A DNA stretch of 64,000 nt from Candidatus Methanoflorens stordalenmirensis (GTDB taxonomy: Archaea; Halobacteriota; Bog-38; Methanoflorentales; Methanoflorentaceae), in NCBI GenBank assembly GCA_003139855.1, contig PLGY01000036.1:4751-68750 (forward strand). The letters are read 5' to 3'. Of this stretch, positions 1 to 9,466 are shown one piece after another (within the stretch, counting starts at the first letter, position 1; each line of letters opens with the position of its first letter). Both the position numbers and the translations under genes were made by a program. The notes beneath the pieces are model-generated. The model was not told the origin of the DNA and made no database searches. It was given only the letters and a program-made list of their open reading frames with translations.

Positions 1-474
1 GTCGACACGCGAATGCGAAAACTAAGAGCGAGCGAGTTTAGCGCGATCGTTCTCGCGGAAGCAGGGCTTGAGCGCTTGGGCATCCGCATCAATCAGAAGC
101 GCTTGCCGTTCGTGCCCTCACCAAATCAAGGAATAGTCGCCGTAATGGCGAGCGAGGAGATCCGAGAGTATGATGCCGTCGCCACACTCAATGACCGAGG
201 CACGCTTGTCGAAGCGATGGTCGAGCGTACCATCATGGAGACTCTGGGCGGCGGGTGTTTAGTTCCACTCGGCGTCTTCGCACAACTCCAAGGCGACTCG
301 GTCAGCGTTACCGCTGAGGTGCTCTCCCTTGACGGGCAACGGACGGTCCGCCTCGCCGATCACATTCTTGTAGAGAACTACGACCGCGGTTCACGAGCAT
401 TCGCACTCCGAATAAAGGAAAGTGGAGGTGAGGCGTTAATTGCAGAAGCCGTCGCAACGGGCTTCAGCGCTTAG
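1..474 (+). CDS. hemC: Porphobilinogen deaminase, C-terminal part (gene starts upstream of window)
   Basis: Frame is open from base 1: VDTRMRKLRASEFSAIVLAEAGLERLG matches the HemC 'VDTRLRKL...AxILAxAGLxRLG' signature. Confidence 0.9.
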   Translation, partial: VDTRMRKLRASEFSAIVLAEAGLERLGIRINQKRLPFVPSPNQGIVAVMASEEIREYDAVATLNDRGTLVEAMVERTIMETLGGGCLVPLGVFAQLQGDSVSVTAEVLSLDGQRTVRLADHILVENYDRGSRAFALRIKESGGEALIAEAVATGFSA

Positions 475-481
475 CCGACAC

Positions 482-1258
482 GTGAACCCGACACCCAGCG
501 GCAGAGGAAAGGTCTTTCTGGTAGGCGCGGGACCGGGTGATCCGGGCCTGCTGACACGAAAAGCAGAACGCGTGATTAGAGACGCCGACGTAGTGTTGTA
601 CGATAAACTCGTCGACGAACGCATCATCGCGCTCGTTCCCCACGAGACCGAGCTCCTGGATGTCGGAAAGGATCCGGACCGTCACAAGGTGCCGCAGCAT
701 AAGATAAACGATCTGCTTGTCAGCTACGCCCGTCAGGGCAAGAGAGTCGTGCGGCTCAAAGGAGGCGATCCCTTCGTGTTCGGTCGGGGAGGAGAAGAGG
801 CAGAGGAGCTCATAACCCACGGAGTCGACGTGGAGGTCGTGCCCGGCATCTCATCAGCGGTAGCCGTTCCCGCGTATGCCGGCATACCGGTCACACACCG
901 AGATTACGCCTCAAGCGTCACCATTATTACGGGTCACGAAGCGGCGGGCAACCAGCTCCAGTGGGATGTTCTCGCACAGCTTGATGGTACCCTCGTCGTG
1001 CTGATGGGCGTGGGCACACTTGCGGAAAACGTCAAGAACCTGGTCGCGTATGGAAAGGACGCGCAAACGCCTGCGGCGATCATAGCACAGGGAACGACGC
1101 CACACCAGAAAGTTGTCGTCGGGACTCTTAGCGACATCGTACTCAAGGCCAAAGACGCCGACCTGAAAGCCCCAGCGGTGCTTATAATCGGCGACGTCGT
1201 CAAGCTCAAACATACCCTACAGCCAAGCGATGAAGACATTAGCAATCATTCGACCTGA
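482..1258 (+). CDS. cobA: Uroporphyrinogen-III C-methyltransferase
   Basis: VFLVGAGPGDPGLLTRKAERVIRDADVVLYD, VRLKGGDPFVFGRGGEEAEEL, GISSAVAVPAYAGIPVTHR: SUMT signatures; likely GTG start at 482. Confidence 0.93.
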   Translation: MNPTPSGRGKVFLVGAGPGDPGLLTRKAERVIRDADVVLYDKLVDERIIALVPHETELLDVGKDPDRHKVPQHKINDLLVSYARQGKRVVRLKGGDPFVFGRGGEEAEELITHGVDVEVVPGISSAVAVPAYAGIPVTHRDYASSVTIITGHEAAGNQLQWDVLAQLDGTLVVLMGVGTLAENVKNLVAYGKDAQTPAAIIAQGTTPHQKVVVGTLSDIVLKAKDADLKAPAVLIIGDVVKLKHTLQPSDEDISNHST

Positions 1259-2006
1259 CAAGCAACTTGAGGATTCGAAAAAAGTTGTCGAATCCTTCGG
1301 GTACGGCGTGCTCGCGACCGCACTGGTCGACATCGTGCCGATACGAGACTTGCTCTGGCCTACGTTCTTGGACGAGCTAAAAACGGGCCGCGTCGACTAC
1401 GTCGTTATTACGAGCGCAAACGGCGCCCGCAGCTGCGCGGAACTCAGATTGAATGCGGCAAGCTTTCCGTCTTCGACGCGAGTGGTGGCCATAGGTCCCA
1501 AAACGAGGAGTGCTATGCTCAAAGCGCATCTCCACGTCGATCTTATGCCGTCAGAGTATAGCTCACACGGCATCGTCCAAATGCTCAGCGATGTTGAGCG
1601 CAAGAACATATGGGTCTTACGCAGCGCTTTTGGCAGCTCCGAACTAACGGAAGGGCTCCAGAACAGCGGCGCCACCGTAAACGAGATCGTGCTGTACACG
1701 CTGAAAAAGCTCTGTGGCCGACAGCAACGTGACTTCATCCGCGAGCTTGTAGAGAGCGACGTCGCCGGCGTTCTCTTTACGAGCACCATGACGGTGCGCG
1801 CACTATTTGACTGCGCCGACCGAATTGGAGTAAAGGGATACCTCATCGAGAGACTTGCGAATCGGGTTGTCGGCGCTATCGGAAAGCCGACAGCAGACGC
1901 ACTTGGCAGTTTCGACGTGCGTGTAGACGTCGTACCGAGCGAAGCGACATTCCGAGAGCTCGTTTCAACTGTTCACGCGACCCTGGCTGATCGCGCGCTT
2001 CAGTGA
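1230..2006 (+). CDS. hemD: Uroporphyrinogen-III synthase
   Basis: HemD-like fold sequence (VVITSANGARS, VVAIGPKTRSAML, GVLFTSTMTVRALFD, VGAIGKPTADAL); overlaps cobA end. Confidence 0.85.
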   Translation: MKTLAIIRPDKQLEDSKKVVESFGYGVLATALVDIVPIRDLLWPTFLDELKTGRVDYVVITSANGARSCAELRLNAASFPSSTRVVAIGPKTRSAMLKAHLHVDLMPSEYSSHGIVQMLSDVERKNIWVLRSAFGSSELTEGLQNSGATVNEIVLYTLKKLCGRQQRDFIRELVESDVAGVLFTSTMTVRALFDCADRIGVKGYLIERLANRVVGAIGKPTADALGSFDVRVDVVPSEATFRELVSTVHATLADRALQ

Positions 2007-2021
2007 ATCCAAGGAGGCTCT

Positions 2022-2897
2022 GTGGACATACTCCTGGCCGAATATGCAAGCGCAATGCTGCCCGATCTCGCGAAAGAGGGGCGAGCCATGCTCGACACGC
2101 TGAAAGGAGGTTTTCAACGTGCCGGACACGTCGTACACAGGCCGCACGTTCGCACGGGCGACGCTGACGCTTTCTGCAGCCAGGTACAACAGCTAGCACG
2201 ATCATGCGACGCAGGCATGATCATCGCACCCGACAACATCTTATACGATTTCACAGCGCTCGTGGAACGGCACACCACGAATCTCGGGTGTCCCGCAGAG
2301 GCGGTGAAGAGAGCGGCAGACAAGCTCAGCGCGTCTCGCGCGCTTTCGGAAGGATCGCTAACCGTACCCGAAATAAACCCTTCAACAGGCCCCTACGTTC
2401 TGAAGCCACGTTACGGATGCGGAGCGGAAGGAGTCAGGGTGGTCGAAATGCTCGAGGCTAACTGTGTGGACGAGAACACGCTTGTTTCGAAGTTCGTGAC
2501 GGGAGACCACATAAGCGTAAGCCTCGTCATTGGCAGGACCGCGCTTCCGCTTTCGATCAACAAGCAGCACCTTCGCATAGATGATGCGATTCATTACGTC
2601 GGGAACACGACGCCGTATGCAGTTCCTAACGCCAACCACGTCATCAATCAAGCGGTAAGAGCCGCAGAGCTGCTAGGGTGCGAAGGGTACGTCGGCGTCG
2701 ACATTGTGCTTCAACCCGACGGCGTCGTTAACATCGTTGACGTGAATCCTCGTCCGACGACGGCCATCGTTAGTGTCGATAAGGTGATGGGCAACGTTGC
2801 CGATTTGATTTGCAAAGCGCGATTCGGGCAAGAGCTGCCAACGTGTTTGAAGCCTCACGGCACACACACCTTCCGAACCGCCTGCGGAACCACCTAG
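2022..2897 (+). CDS. mfnD: ATP-grasp protein, tyramine-L-glutamate ligase-like (methanofuran biosynthesis)
   Basis: ATP-grasp motifs (YVLKPRYGCGAEGVRVV, GYVGVDIVLQPDGVVNIVDVNPRPTTA); GTG start after AAGGAGG; directly upstream of mfnF-like gene. Confidence 0.8.
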   Translation: MDILLAEYASAMLPDLAKEGRAMLDTLKGGFQRAGHVVHRPHVRTGDADAFCSQVQQLARSCDAGMIIAPDNILYDFTALVERHTTNLGCPAEAVKRAADKLSASRALSEGSLTVPEINPSTGPYVLKPRYGCGAEGVRVVEMLEANCVDENTLVSKFVTGDHISVSLVIGRTALPLSINKQHLRIDDAIHYVGNTTPYAVPNANHVINQAVRAAELLGCEGYVGVDIVLQPDGVVNIVDVNPRPTTAIVSVDKVMGNVADLICKARFGQELPTCLKPHGTHTFRTACGTT

Positions 2898-2915
2898 CCC
2901 TGTTTGAACACCCAA

Positions 2916-3902
2916 ATGGCTCTAAGCGATACGATTGGAATCGACATCGGAGGAGCAAATACAAAAGTTGCCTCCGCCAGCGGGCAGGCGAGAAGCGTGT
3001 ACCTACCACTGTGGCGGGACAACGACCTCACCGGCGAGTTGCGACGCATAAGAAATGAGTATAAGCCGAAGCGCGTCGGCGTCGTGATCACAGGCGAGCT
3101 CACCGACGCGTTCACGAGTAAGAAGGAAGGGATCTGCTCGATCGCGTCCTCAGTCGACTCAGTTTTCGCGAGGCCGTACTACCTGAACGTTCACGGCCAA
3201 TTTACGCGGCAGATCGCTGAGAGCGAGGCCTCCTTGTACGCCGCGTCAAACTGGGCGGCTTCAGCCGCATTTGTTTCACGGCGTGTCAGCAACTGCATAT
3301 TCGTGGACCTGGGGAGCACGACGTGCGACGTGATCCCGATACGGGACGGGAAACCCGCCGCCACAACAACAGACTTTGAACGATTGCGTGAATGCGAGCT
3401 CATCTACACTGGAGCACTCAGAACGAATATCGCGACCATTTTGCGGCTCGTAACCCTCAACGAGAAGAAGTATCGGCTGGCTTCCGAACTGTTCGCGATT
3501 GCTGCAGACGCTCATCGCGTTCTCGGCAACATTAGCGCGGAGGATTACGCTTGCGACACGCCGGATGGTCAACCGCGTGATCTGGAGCACTGTTATCGAA
3601 GAATCGCCAGAATCCTGCTTTGTGACGTGGATGAGCTTGGCCACAAGAACGCGCACGACGTTGTCCAACAGGTAGAGCGCGCCCAGGTCGATGAGCTTGC
3701 TCAGGCCCTCGCTTTTCAAGCACGCAAACACGACGTAAACGCAGTCGTGGGTGCGGGTCTCGGAGAATTTTTGATAGCTAAAGCCGCTTCAAAAGTGAAG
3801 CTTGAGTGCAGCTTGCTCTCGCAACAGTACGGCAAAACCCTTTCAAAGGTTTTCCCGGCGTTTGCGGTGGCAAACCTGGTGCACGACGCGTTTCAGCAGT
3901 AA
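2916..3902 (+). CDS. mfnF: MfnF-like hydantoinase/ASKHA-fold protein, methanofuran/H4MPT-linked C1 pathway
   Basis: IGIDIGGANTKVASASG, FVDLGSTTCDVIPI, VVGAGLGEFL. Confidence 0.8.
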   Translation: MALSDTIGIDIGGANTKVASASGQARSVYLPLWRDNDLTGELRRIRNEYKPKRVGVVITGELTDAFTSKKEGICSIASSVDSVFARPYYLNVHGQFTRQIAESEASLYAASNWAASAAFVSRRVSNCIFVDLGSTTCDVIPIRDGKPAATTTDFERLRECELIYTGALRTNIATILRLVTLNEKKYRLASELFAIAADAHRVLGNISAEDYACDTPDGQPRDLEHCYRRIARILLCDVDELGHKNAHDVVQQVERAQVDELAQALAFQARKHDVNAVVGAGLGEFLIAKAASKVKLECSLLSQQYGKTLSKVFPAFAVANLVHDAFQQ

Positions 3903-4112
3903 TCGACGCATCGCCTCTAAACGCGCGACGAGGAAAAGCGTGCACGAAGGTTACAGACTGGTGCATCGGTAATCGAACATTTTTTTTGCTTGTGTGGCAG
4001 CGGCGACCCAATGTGCTCGCGCGTTTGCCGCCTCCACCACGTGTGACACACAAATGTGTTCACGCGGCCTTATACCGCTTTTTCGCGCAGGATGGAGTAG
4101 GAGGGAACAGAC

Positions 4113-4355
4113 ATGGTCACGAAGAATTCGGGGTGCTATTACGGGTTCCACTTTGGCTGCCTCAACGTCGGGCGCGACCCCAACTGCGACAGGTGCGCAG
4201 AACGGCTAACAAACGCGGTAAATTATGTGCTGCGCTCGGGCGTGAACGACATCGACACGCCGCGCACATTGACAGCGCTACACGCTGGCGGAGCTACAGA
4301 GACGCGCGAAGAAAAAATAGCGAGCACACATTTTGCGGGAATTCACAATGCATAG
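4113..4355 (+). CDS. Small Cys-rich (putative zinc-ribbon-like) protein, family member A
   Basis: CYYGFHFGCLNVGRDPNCDRCAERLTNAV; GGAGGG SD upstream; stop overlaps start of the TrmB-like gene (AATGCATAG). Confidence 0.65.
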   Translation: MVTKNSGCYYGFHFGCLNVGRDPNCDRCAERLTNAVNYVLRSGVNDIDTPRTLTALHAGGATETREEKIASTHFAGIHNA

Positions 4356-5643
4356 CGAGATCGCGAGTTACCGCACAGATAACAAGTCATGTGATATCGG
4401 TGCAGAACCCTGTACAAAACTGCTGGGCGAGTTCGGGCTCGGCGAGAAGGAGGCACAGCTTTACGTGCACTTGCTCAAGTACGGACCGAAGCGTGCCGGC
4501 GATCTCGCACGATCCCTCAAGACGTACCGCCTGCACGTATATCGAAAACTTGCAAAGCTTGTCGATAAAACCATGGTGAGCGCAACGAGACAAAGCCCGT
4601 CTGTCTATGCAGCGGTGAACTTAGACGATGCGCTCAATGCCGTACTGCTCCCCCGTCAACGCGAGCTTCGCGTGATGAAGGAAATAAAGAGGGAGCTCAC
4701 CGTGCTCGCGAATGGCACGCAATTCCTTGCCTCAGACGAAACCATCCCATCTAAGGCTCTCGCAGTCGACAAGGAACAAGCGCTTACAAAACTGCGGGGC
4801 GAGTTCGGGCTCGGCGAGAAGGAGGCACAACTTTACGTGCACTTGCTCAAGTACGGACCGAAGCGTGCCGGCGATCTCGCACGATCCCTCAAGACGTACC
4901 GGGAGGACGCTTATCGCCGATGCGTAAGATTGATTAACGCAGGTATGATCGTAAAAAGCGCGGAAGATTGTTCATGCTACTCGCCTATATATCTTGATGA
5001 TGCGCTCGACGCCGCGCTCATATCCCGCCAGTGCGAGCTGCGTCGGTTGCAGAGGATCAAGCACGGCCTTGTGAGGGGCCCAAACGGTGAGCTCAGCCGC
5101 GGAGCAGACAACGCCGACGAGTTTAAGATGCTGAAAACCGTCGGCGAACTTGTTGCTGCTATCTCGCAGCTCATCAACTCAGCAGAGGCGTCTGTCGTCT
5201 TCGCCGCCCATCCTCGATGCAACCTCATCACGATGGGAGGCTTCCTGGATCATCTTAAATATGCGGTGAGCCGCGGCGTGCATGTCCGAGGCGTGCTCGA
5301 TATCTCGCTCCAGAACCTTTCTACGGGACGCGAGCATCTGGAAGGTGGCATTGAACTGCGGCATTCAAACCCGTACCGCGGAATGACGCTGGCAGTGGCC
5401 GACGGCAAGCGAAGCGTCAGCCTCATTCACCACGCTCTGAAGGCCGCCCTTTCGCTCGACGAAAATGTTGCTGCGCTTTGGAGCAATAGCGTTGCGCAAG
5501 CGGAATTCCTTACGAGCGCGTTTGAGATGGCTTGGGAGCAGGCGTCTGGCGCAGACGGGCGCATAAACGAGCTGCTGCCAAGGGCGCCACCGGCCATTAG
5601 AGTCCGTCGCAACCTCGAACCAAGACGCTTCAGTTTGGCATAG
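4348..5643 (+). CDS. TrmB-family-like transcriptional regulator with two tandem winged-helix domains and a C-terminal TrmB/PLD-like sensor domain
   Basis: Two copies of GEFGLGEKEAQLYVHLLKYGPKRAGDLARSLKTYR followed by a C-terminal domain shared with ORFs at 5779, 6729 and 7410. Confidence 0.8.
   Translation: MHSEIASYRTDNKSCDIGAEPCTKLLGEFGLGEKEAQLYVHLLKYGPKRAGDLARSLKTYRLHVYRKLAKLVDKTMVSATRQSPSVYAAVNLDDALNAVLLPRQRELRVMKEIKRELTVLANGTQFLASDETIPSKALAVDKEQALTKLRGEFGLGEKEAQLYVHLLKYGPKRAGDLARSLKTYREDAYRRCVRLINAGMIVKSAEDCSCYSPIYLDDALDAALISRQCELRRLQRIKHGLVRGPNGELSRGADNADEFKMLKTVGELVAAISQLINSAEASVVFAAHPRCNLITMGGFLDHLKYAVSRGVHVRGVLDISLQNLSTGREHLEGGIELRHSNPYRGMTLAVADGKRSVSLIHHALKAALSLDENVAALWSNSVAQAEFLTSAFEMAWEQASGADGRINELLPRAPPAIRVRRNLEPRRFSLA
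4413..4529 (+). repeat. Intragenic direct repeat copy 1 (wHTH segment)
   Basis: 117 bp, 115/117 identical to 4785-4901 by eye alignment. Confidence 0.9.
4785..4901 (+). repeat. Intragenic direct repeat copy 2 (wHTH segment)
   Basis: 117 bp, 115/117 identical to 4413-4529 by eye alignment; offset 372 bp. Confidence 0.9.
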
Positions 5644-5778
5644 ATACCGCAGCTGAGTTCTTTCAGCCAAAAATGAATCCTGAAGCGCTGGTGGTAGGGC
5701 CTTCGTCAACCACTGTGGTAAGGGTTCCGTCTAAAACAAACCGGCGATTGTTACCTGCCCGCGACCTCGCACAACAGA

Positions 5779-6462
5779 GTGCCAACCGAGTATCAACAAA
5801 AGCACTCAGACCCTCGCACTGAGCATCTTCTTTCTTTTTTGCCACTTGGGACTCATTCTACTGAAAACATAACACCTGTGTACCAGCATTGGAGAACTAA
5901 CAGGTTCCTGCCGGCTGACGAGCGCATCCAAGCGATGATAACCCTAGCGATGCATCAAGGGCACAGCTTTATAGCTCGAGGACGTTATCTGATGATAATG
6001 GGCGAGAGAATCATTATTGAAAGTGTCAAGGACGCGTTAGCCGTCGCTTCGACTATCGTAGAATCTGCGGAGGAGGAAGTCGCGTGGCTTCTCCAACCTG
6101 CTCTTTTGGTCTTCTGCTTTCAATTTGGGATAACAAATAAGTCCAAAATGCTGATAGAAAAAGGCGGACACGTTCGGGGGATCACCAAGGTTTCAGGGAC
6201 CTACCTTGATCCCGTACGCAAACTCTTGGACAACGGCGAAGAAGTGCGCCACATCGATCAGTACCAGGGAGCATTCATGCTTGTCGGAGACAAAAAAGAA
6301 AGTATCAGTTCGATAAACGTGAATATCGAGGATCCGTCGCTTGACGATCCAATAGTGGCGTTCTGGACTGATGACAAAGCATACGCTGATTTTCTCATCG
6401 CCACGTTTGATGCTGCGTGGGGCGAAGCAGTCGATGCAGAAAAGCGGCTACAAGAACTGTAG
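5779..6462 (+). CDS. TrmB-like C-terminal sensor domain protein lacking an obvious wHTH; true start may be internal (e.g. near 5938 or 5998)
   Basis: IIIESVKDALAVASTIVESAEEEVAWLL...KGGHVRGITKVSGTYLDPVRKLLDNGEEVRHIDQYQGAFMLVGDKKESIS...FWTDDKAYADFLIATFDAAWGEA. Confidence 0.7.
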   Translation: MPTEYQQKHSDPRTEHLLSFLPLGTHSTENITPVYQHWRTNRFLPADERIQAMITLAMHQGHSFIARGRYLMIMGERIIIESVKDALAVASTIVESAEEEVAWLLQPALLVFCFQFGITNKSKMLIEKGGHVRGITKVSGTYLDPVRKLLDNGEEVRHIDQYQGAFMLVGDKKESISSINVNIEDPSLDDPIVAFWTDDKAYADFLIATFDAAWGEAVDAEKRLQEL

Positions 6463-6689
6463 AACGCACGCGTTTCATTTGTTTAACCCGGCATTTGCCG
6501 CCAAGTCGCTTCTAAATCTGAGCAACTGGGGTGCTTATCTAACATCTGCCGCGGAATTGTTGTGACATATCAGAGCTTTTAGAGCCTAGACCTCCGCAGG
6601 CATAACTGGCTCACACTCAGGAAAATGCGGCAAGGCTTATTTTTCAGAGGCTTGTTTAGTCGCCGGCCTAGAACGTGAAGTAAACCTTG

Positions 6690-6708
6690 TCACGCGGCTT
6701 TATAAACC
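6690..6708 (+). promoter_or_regulatory. Candidate archaeal promoter (TCACGCGGCTTTATAAACC) with TATA box
   Basis: TTTATAAA about 27 bp upstream of ATG 6729; the CACGCGGCYTTA core also occurs at 4060-4076, 11006-11020 and degenerately at 10582-10594. Confidence 0.55.
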
Positions 6709-6728
6709 TCGGATTCTTTGTTGCGTTG

Positions 6729-7217
6729 ATGACAAGCGGGACAATAATTGAAAGCGTTAAAGACGCTATCGCTGTGGCTTCAACTATTATAGAATCTACA
6801 GAGAAGGAAGTTTCCTGGCTCGTCCCTGCCCCTCTGTTGGTCTTCGCCGCTCGTTTCAGCCTTCTTGAAAAATCCAGAGTGCTGATACAAAAAGGAGGAC
6901 ATGCACGAGGAATCACAGAGATCTCACCGCCCTACGTCGAAGTGGTACGCGAACTCATCGACATTGGCACAGGTGTCCGCCACGTGGAACAGTACACTGG
7001 AGCGTTTATGGTCGTAGGAGACAGCAGGCAAAGCATCAGTACGATTGGCGTTAATGTCGCAGATCACTCGCTTGACGGCAAGATTATCGCGTTCTGGAGT
7101 GCGGACCCTGACTACGCCGCATACCTCCTGTCAAGCTTTGATAGAACCTGGGCAGAAGCTACTGATGCGCAAGAACGGATACAAGAGCTTGGTGAAAGTG
7201 GCCCCTCGCATCTCTAA
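6729..7217 (+). CDS. TrmB-like C-terminal sensor domain protein lacking wHTH (paralogue of 5779 ORF)
   Basis: TIIESVKDAIAVASTIIESTEKEVSWL...KGGHARGITEISPPYVEVVRELIDIGTGVRHVEQYTGAFMVVGDSRQSIS. Confidence 0.7.
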   Translation: MTSGTIIESVKDAIAVASTIIESTEKEVSWLVPAPLLVFAARFSLLEKSRVLIQKGGHARGITEISPPYVEVVRELIDIGTGVRHVEQYTGAFMVVGDSRQSISTIGVNVADHSLDGKIIAFWSADPDYAAYLLSSFDRTWAEATDAQERIQELGESGPSHL

Positions 7218-7409
7218 GGCGCCGAGTTAAAAACGCGCCTAGCTCAAATCTAGCTACGGATGAAAGACGTATTTCCGGCTAAGATTCAACTATCGACTCT
7301 TCTTTTTGCGTAACCCGAAAAGCGCAGAACACTAAGCTACTAGCATCGCGCCCAATATCAAGGTATCACCGCGCTTCCGCTGATATGCCTGAATCGCACG
7401 TAGCAAGTT

Positions 7410-8468
7410 GTGCTTCGAGCAGAGTGGCCAACCGCGCAAGAGGTTGTCGATCTAATAGTTACTCTCGCAGCATTGCACAGAAAAGGCTGTGGGCCAAGTA
7501 TACTCGGCACAATGGACGCAGAGCGTAAGGCGCGCTACCTGGAACGGTCAGATACCTATTTAACAAAACACGGCAACGTGGCACAATCGAACAAGGCAAC
7601 TTTTATCTATGGCCTCCCCCATCTCGTCATGATGGAAGACGAAGCGGAATTTACCACTCGTCTTATAAGCTTCGGGCTTAACGAAAAGGAGGCACAACTT
7701 TACCTCCATCTGCTGAGGTACGGACCGAAGACTCCTTCTCCACTCGCAAAGTCGCTGAAGACGTACCGTGAGGACGTACACCGCACGCTCACTAGTCTCA
7801 TCGAAAAGGGCATGGTGCGCCCCTCGCTTGATTCACCAACAATATACGCAGCGGTGGAGCTCGACGCCGCGCTCAACGCCGCAGTGAAGCAGCAGGAGAG
7901 CGAACTGCTCGAGATGGAAGCGCGAAAGCGGGAGCTGCAGGAGCTTGCAATACAAGAGCGGTTTCGCCCCTCCGACGAAGTAACGACTTTCAAAATCATC
8001 AAAAGCATAAAGGAACTCGTCGGTCTCTCTACACCCCTCGCTGCCGCAGCCAAGAATGAAATCATTTTAGTAACTCCTGAAGAAATAATCACCATCGCTT
8101 CGCTGTTCGGCATATTGGAGGAAGTAAAGAGCCTCATAGGGCGCGGAGGGAGCTTCAGAATGCTGACCGATGTGTCGTACGGCGGAATTGAATCCACTAA
8201 AGAAGCACTGGACATTGGCGAGGACGTACGCCACTTAGACAGCTATCAAGGGGTGTATTTCGCTGTAGTGGACAGAAAAGTCTGTTTGCACGGTATTAAC
8301 ATGGATATCAAGCACATCTCTCTTAGTCAACCCCTTGCTATACTCTACGCCGATGACCCTACCTACGCTGAATATCTGATCGCCACTTTTGAAATGCTGT
8401 GGCAACAGGCAGTTCCTGCGGCACAGCGAATTGAGGAACTACAAAAACAAGGCCCACCGCCAGCTTGA
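7410..8468 (+). CDS. TrmB-family-like regulator, single wHTH plus sensor domain
   Basis: LISFGLNEKEAQLYLHLLRYGPKTPSPLAKSLKTYREDVHRTLTSLIEKGMV plus shared C-terminal domain; true start could be internal (around 7632). Confidence 0.78.
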   Translation: MLRAEWPTAQEVVDLIVTLAALHRKGCGPSILGTMDAERKARYLERSDTYLTKHGNVAQSNKATFIYGLPHLVMMEDEAEFTTRLISFGLNEKEAQLYLHLLRYGPKTPSPLAKSLKTYREDVHRTLTSLIEKGMVRPSLDSPTIYAAVELDAALNAAVKQQESELLEMEARKRELQELAIQERFRPSDEVTTFKIIKSIKELVGLSTPLAAAAKNEIILVTPEEIITIASLFGILEEVKSLIGRGGSFRMLTDVSYGGIESTKEALDIGEDVRHLDSYQGVYFAVVDRKVCLHGINMDIKHISLSQPLAILYADDPTYAEYLIATFEMLWQQAVPAAQRIEELQKQGPPPA

Positions 8469-8502
8469 CTGAACCGGCTCTGAAGCACCTTTTAAGATAA
8501 AG

Positions 8503-9465
8503 TTACCGATCGTTTTTTAGCGCGTGTAAGTAATAGCACCCAATCTGCCTTCGCACGCTTGTAGGCATCAGCAGTACCATCGGGAGATGTTTTACGACAT
8601 CAAACGCAAGGACTTTGTTGATAGCTCTCGCAACAGCGGGGTGATTAAAGTAGTGGCGGGCCTTGGATTCCTGCACCTCCAAGGACGGAAGAACATACGT
8701 CGTTAGATCCTGAGCCATAACGATTGAGAAGTCCTTTCGCATCTCGGCCTCGACTTTGTCCACGCGCTCGAACGTTTCAAGAGCACAACCTCTAAAAATA
8801 AGTTGCCACATCAGTTTCTCTGAAGGACTCAACTGGCTGGCGCGATTTCTCGTGTAGGCGTCGAAAACAATGAAAACGCCGCCCTCTTTAAGCTTTCTTT
8901 TCACCTCGCGCAGGACGTGCAGCTTATTGGTAGAATAGCACAAAGCCTCAATAACGAAGATAATATCGAGTGAATTGTCCTCAAATCGGCTTAGGTCGTG
9001 ATAATCGCTATAGCAGAAGTGTAGGTTTGGTATCTTCGTGTAACGTGCCAAAGGCTTGTTTGCTATGTCAAGGGCTTCAAATGTGACGTCGGGGTTGCGG
9101 CTCGCAAGGAACGCGCTGTTGGGGCCCAGTCCGTACGCCAGTTCTAAAACGTTTCGAGCGTCATTATCGATGATATATCGCTCAATCATTCGTGCTTGTT
9201 GCCTAAAATCCTCCCTCTTGCTTTTCCCGTCGTAGCTAATCCCGCAATGAATGAATCCGTCCCAGTTGAAACCGAGCCGGTACGAGAGTTTGTTTAGCAG
9301 AAAATAGTTGACTACTTGCTGCTTGTCGCGTGGCGCTTCAATAATGCGAGATGTGTCGAATATCTTGCGAATCTGCCCGAGATATAGCTCAAGATTGTCA
9401 TTTTGTTCGGTGGCGTGCTTACCTCGTGTGGAATCGGTAACGTATTCAGTGGAGTCTCGTGCCAT
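8503..9465 (-). CDS. SAM-dependent methyltransferase (class I)
   Basis: NVLELAYGLGPNSAFLA ... FEDNSLDIIFVIEALCYS ... LKEGGVFIVFDAY; directly follows the UbiA gene. Confidence 0.75.
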   Translation of the reverse strand: MARDSTEYVTDSTRGKHATEQNDNLELYLGQIRKIFDTSRIIEAPRDKQQVVNYFLLNKLSYRLGFNWDGFIHCGISYDGKSKREDFRQQARMIERYIIDNDARNVLELAYGLGPNSAFLASRNPDVTFEALDIANKPLARYTKIPNLHFCYSDYHDLSRFEDNSLDIIFVIEALCYSTNKLHVLREVKRKLKEGGVFIVFDAYTRNRASQLSPSEKLMWQLIFRGCALETFERVDKVEAEMRKDFSIVMAQDLTTYVLPSLEVQESKARHYFNHPAVARAINKVLAFDVVKHLPMVLLMPTSVRRQIGCYYLHALKNDR

Positions 9466-9466
9466 C

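Noticed and set aside
3778-4579. ORFs 3806-4579 (+) and 3778-4053 (-) around the mfnF end
   Set aside because: Overlap mfnF, the Cys-rich gene and the regulator in other frames with low-complexity Arg/Ala/Cys-rich translations; likely shadow ORFs
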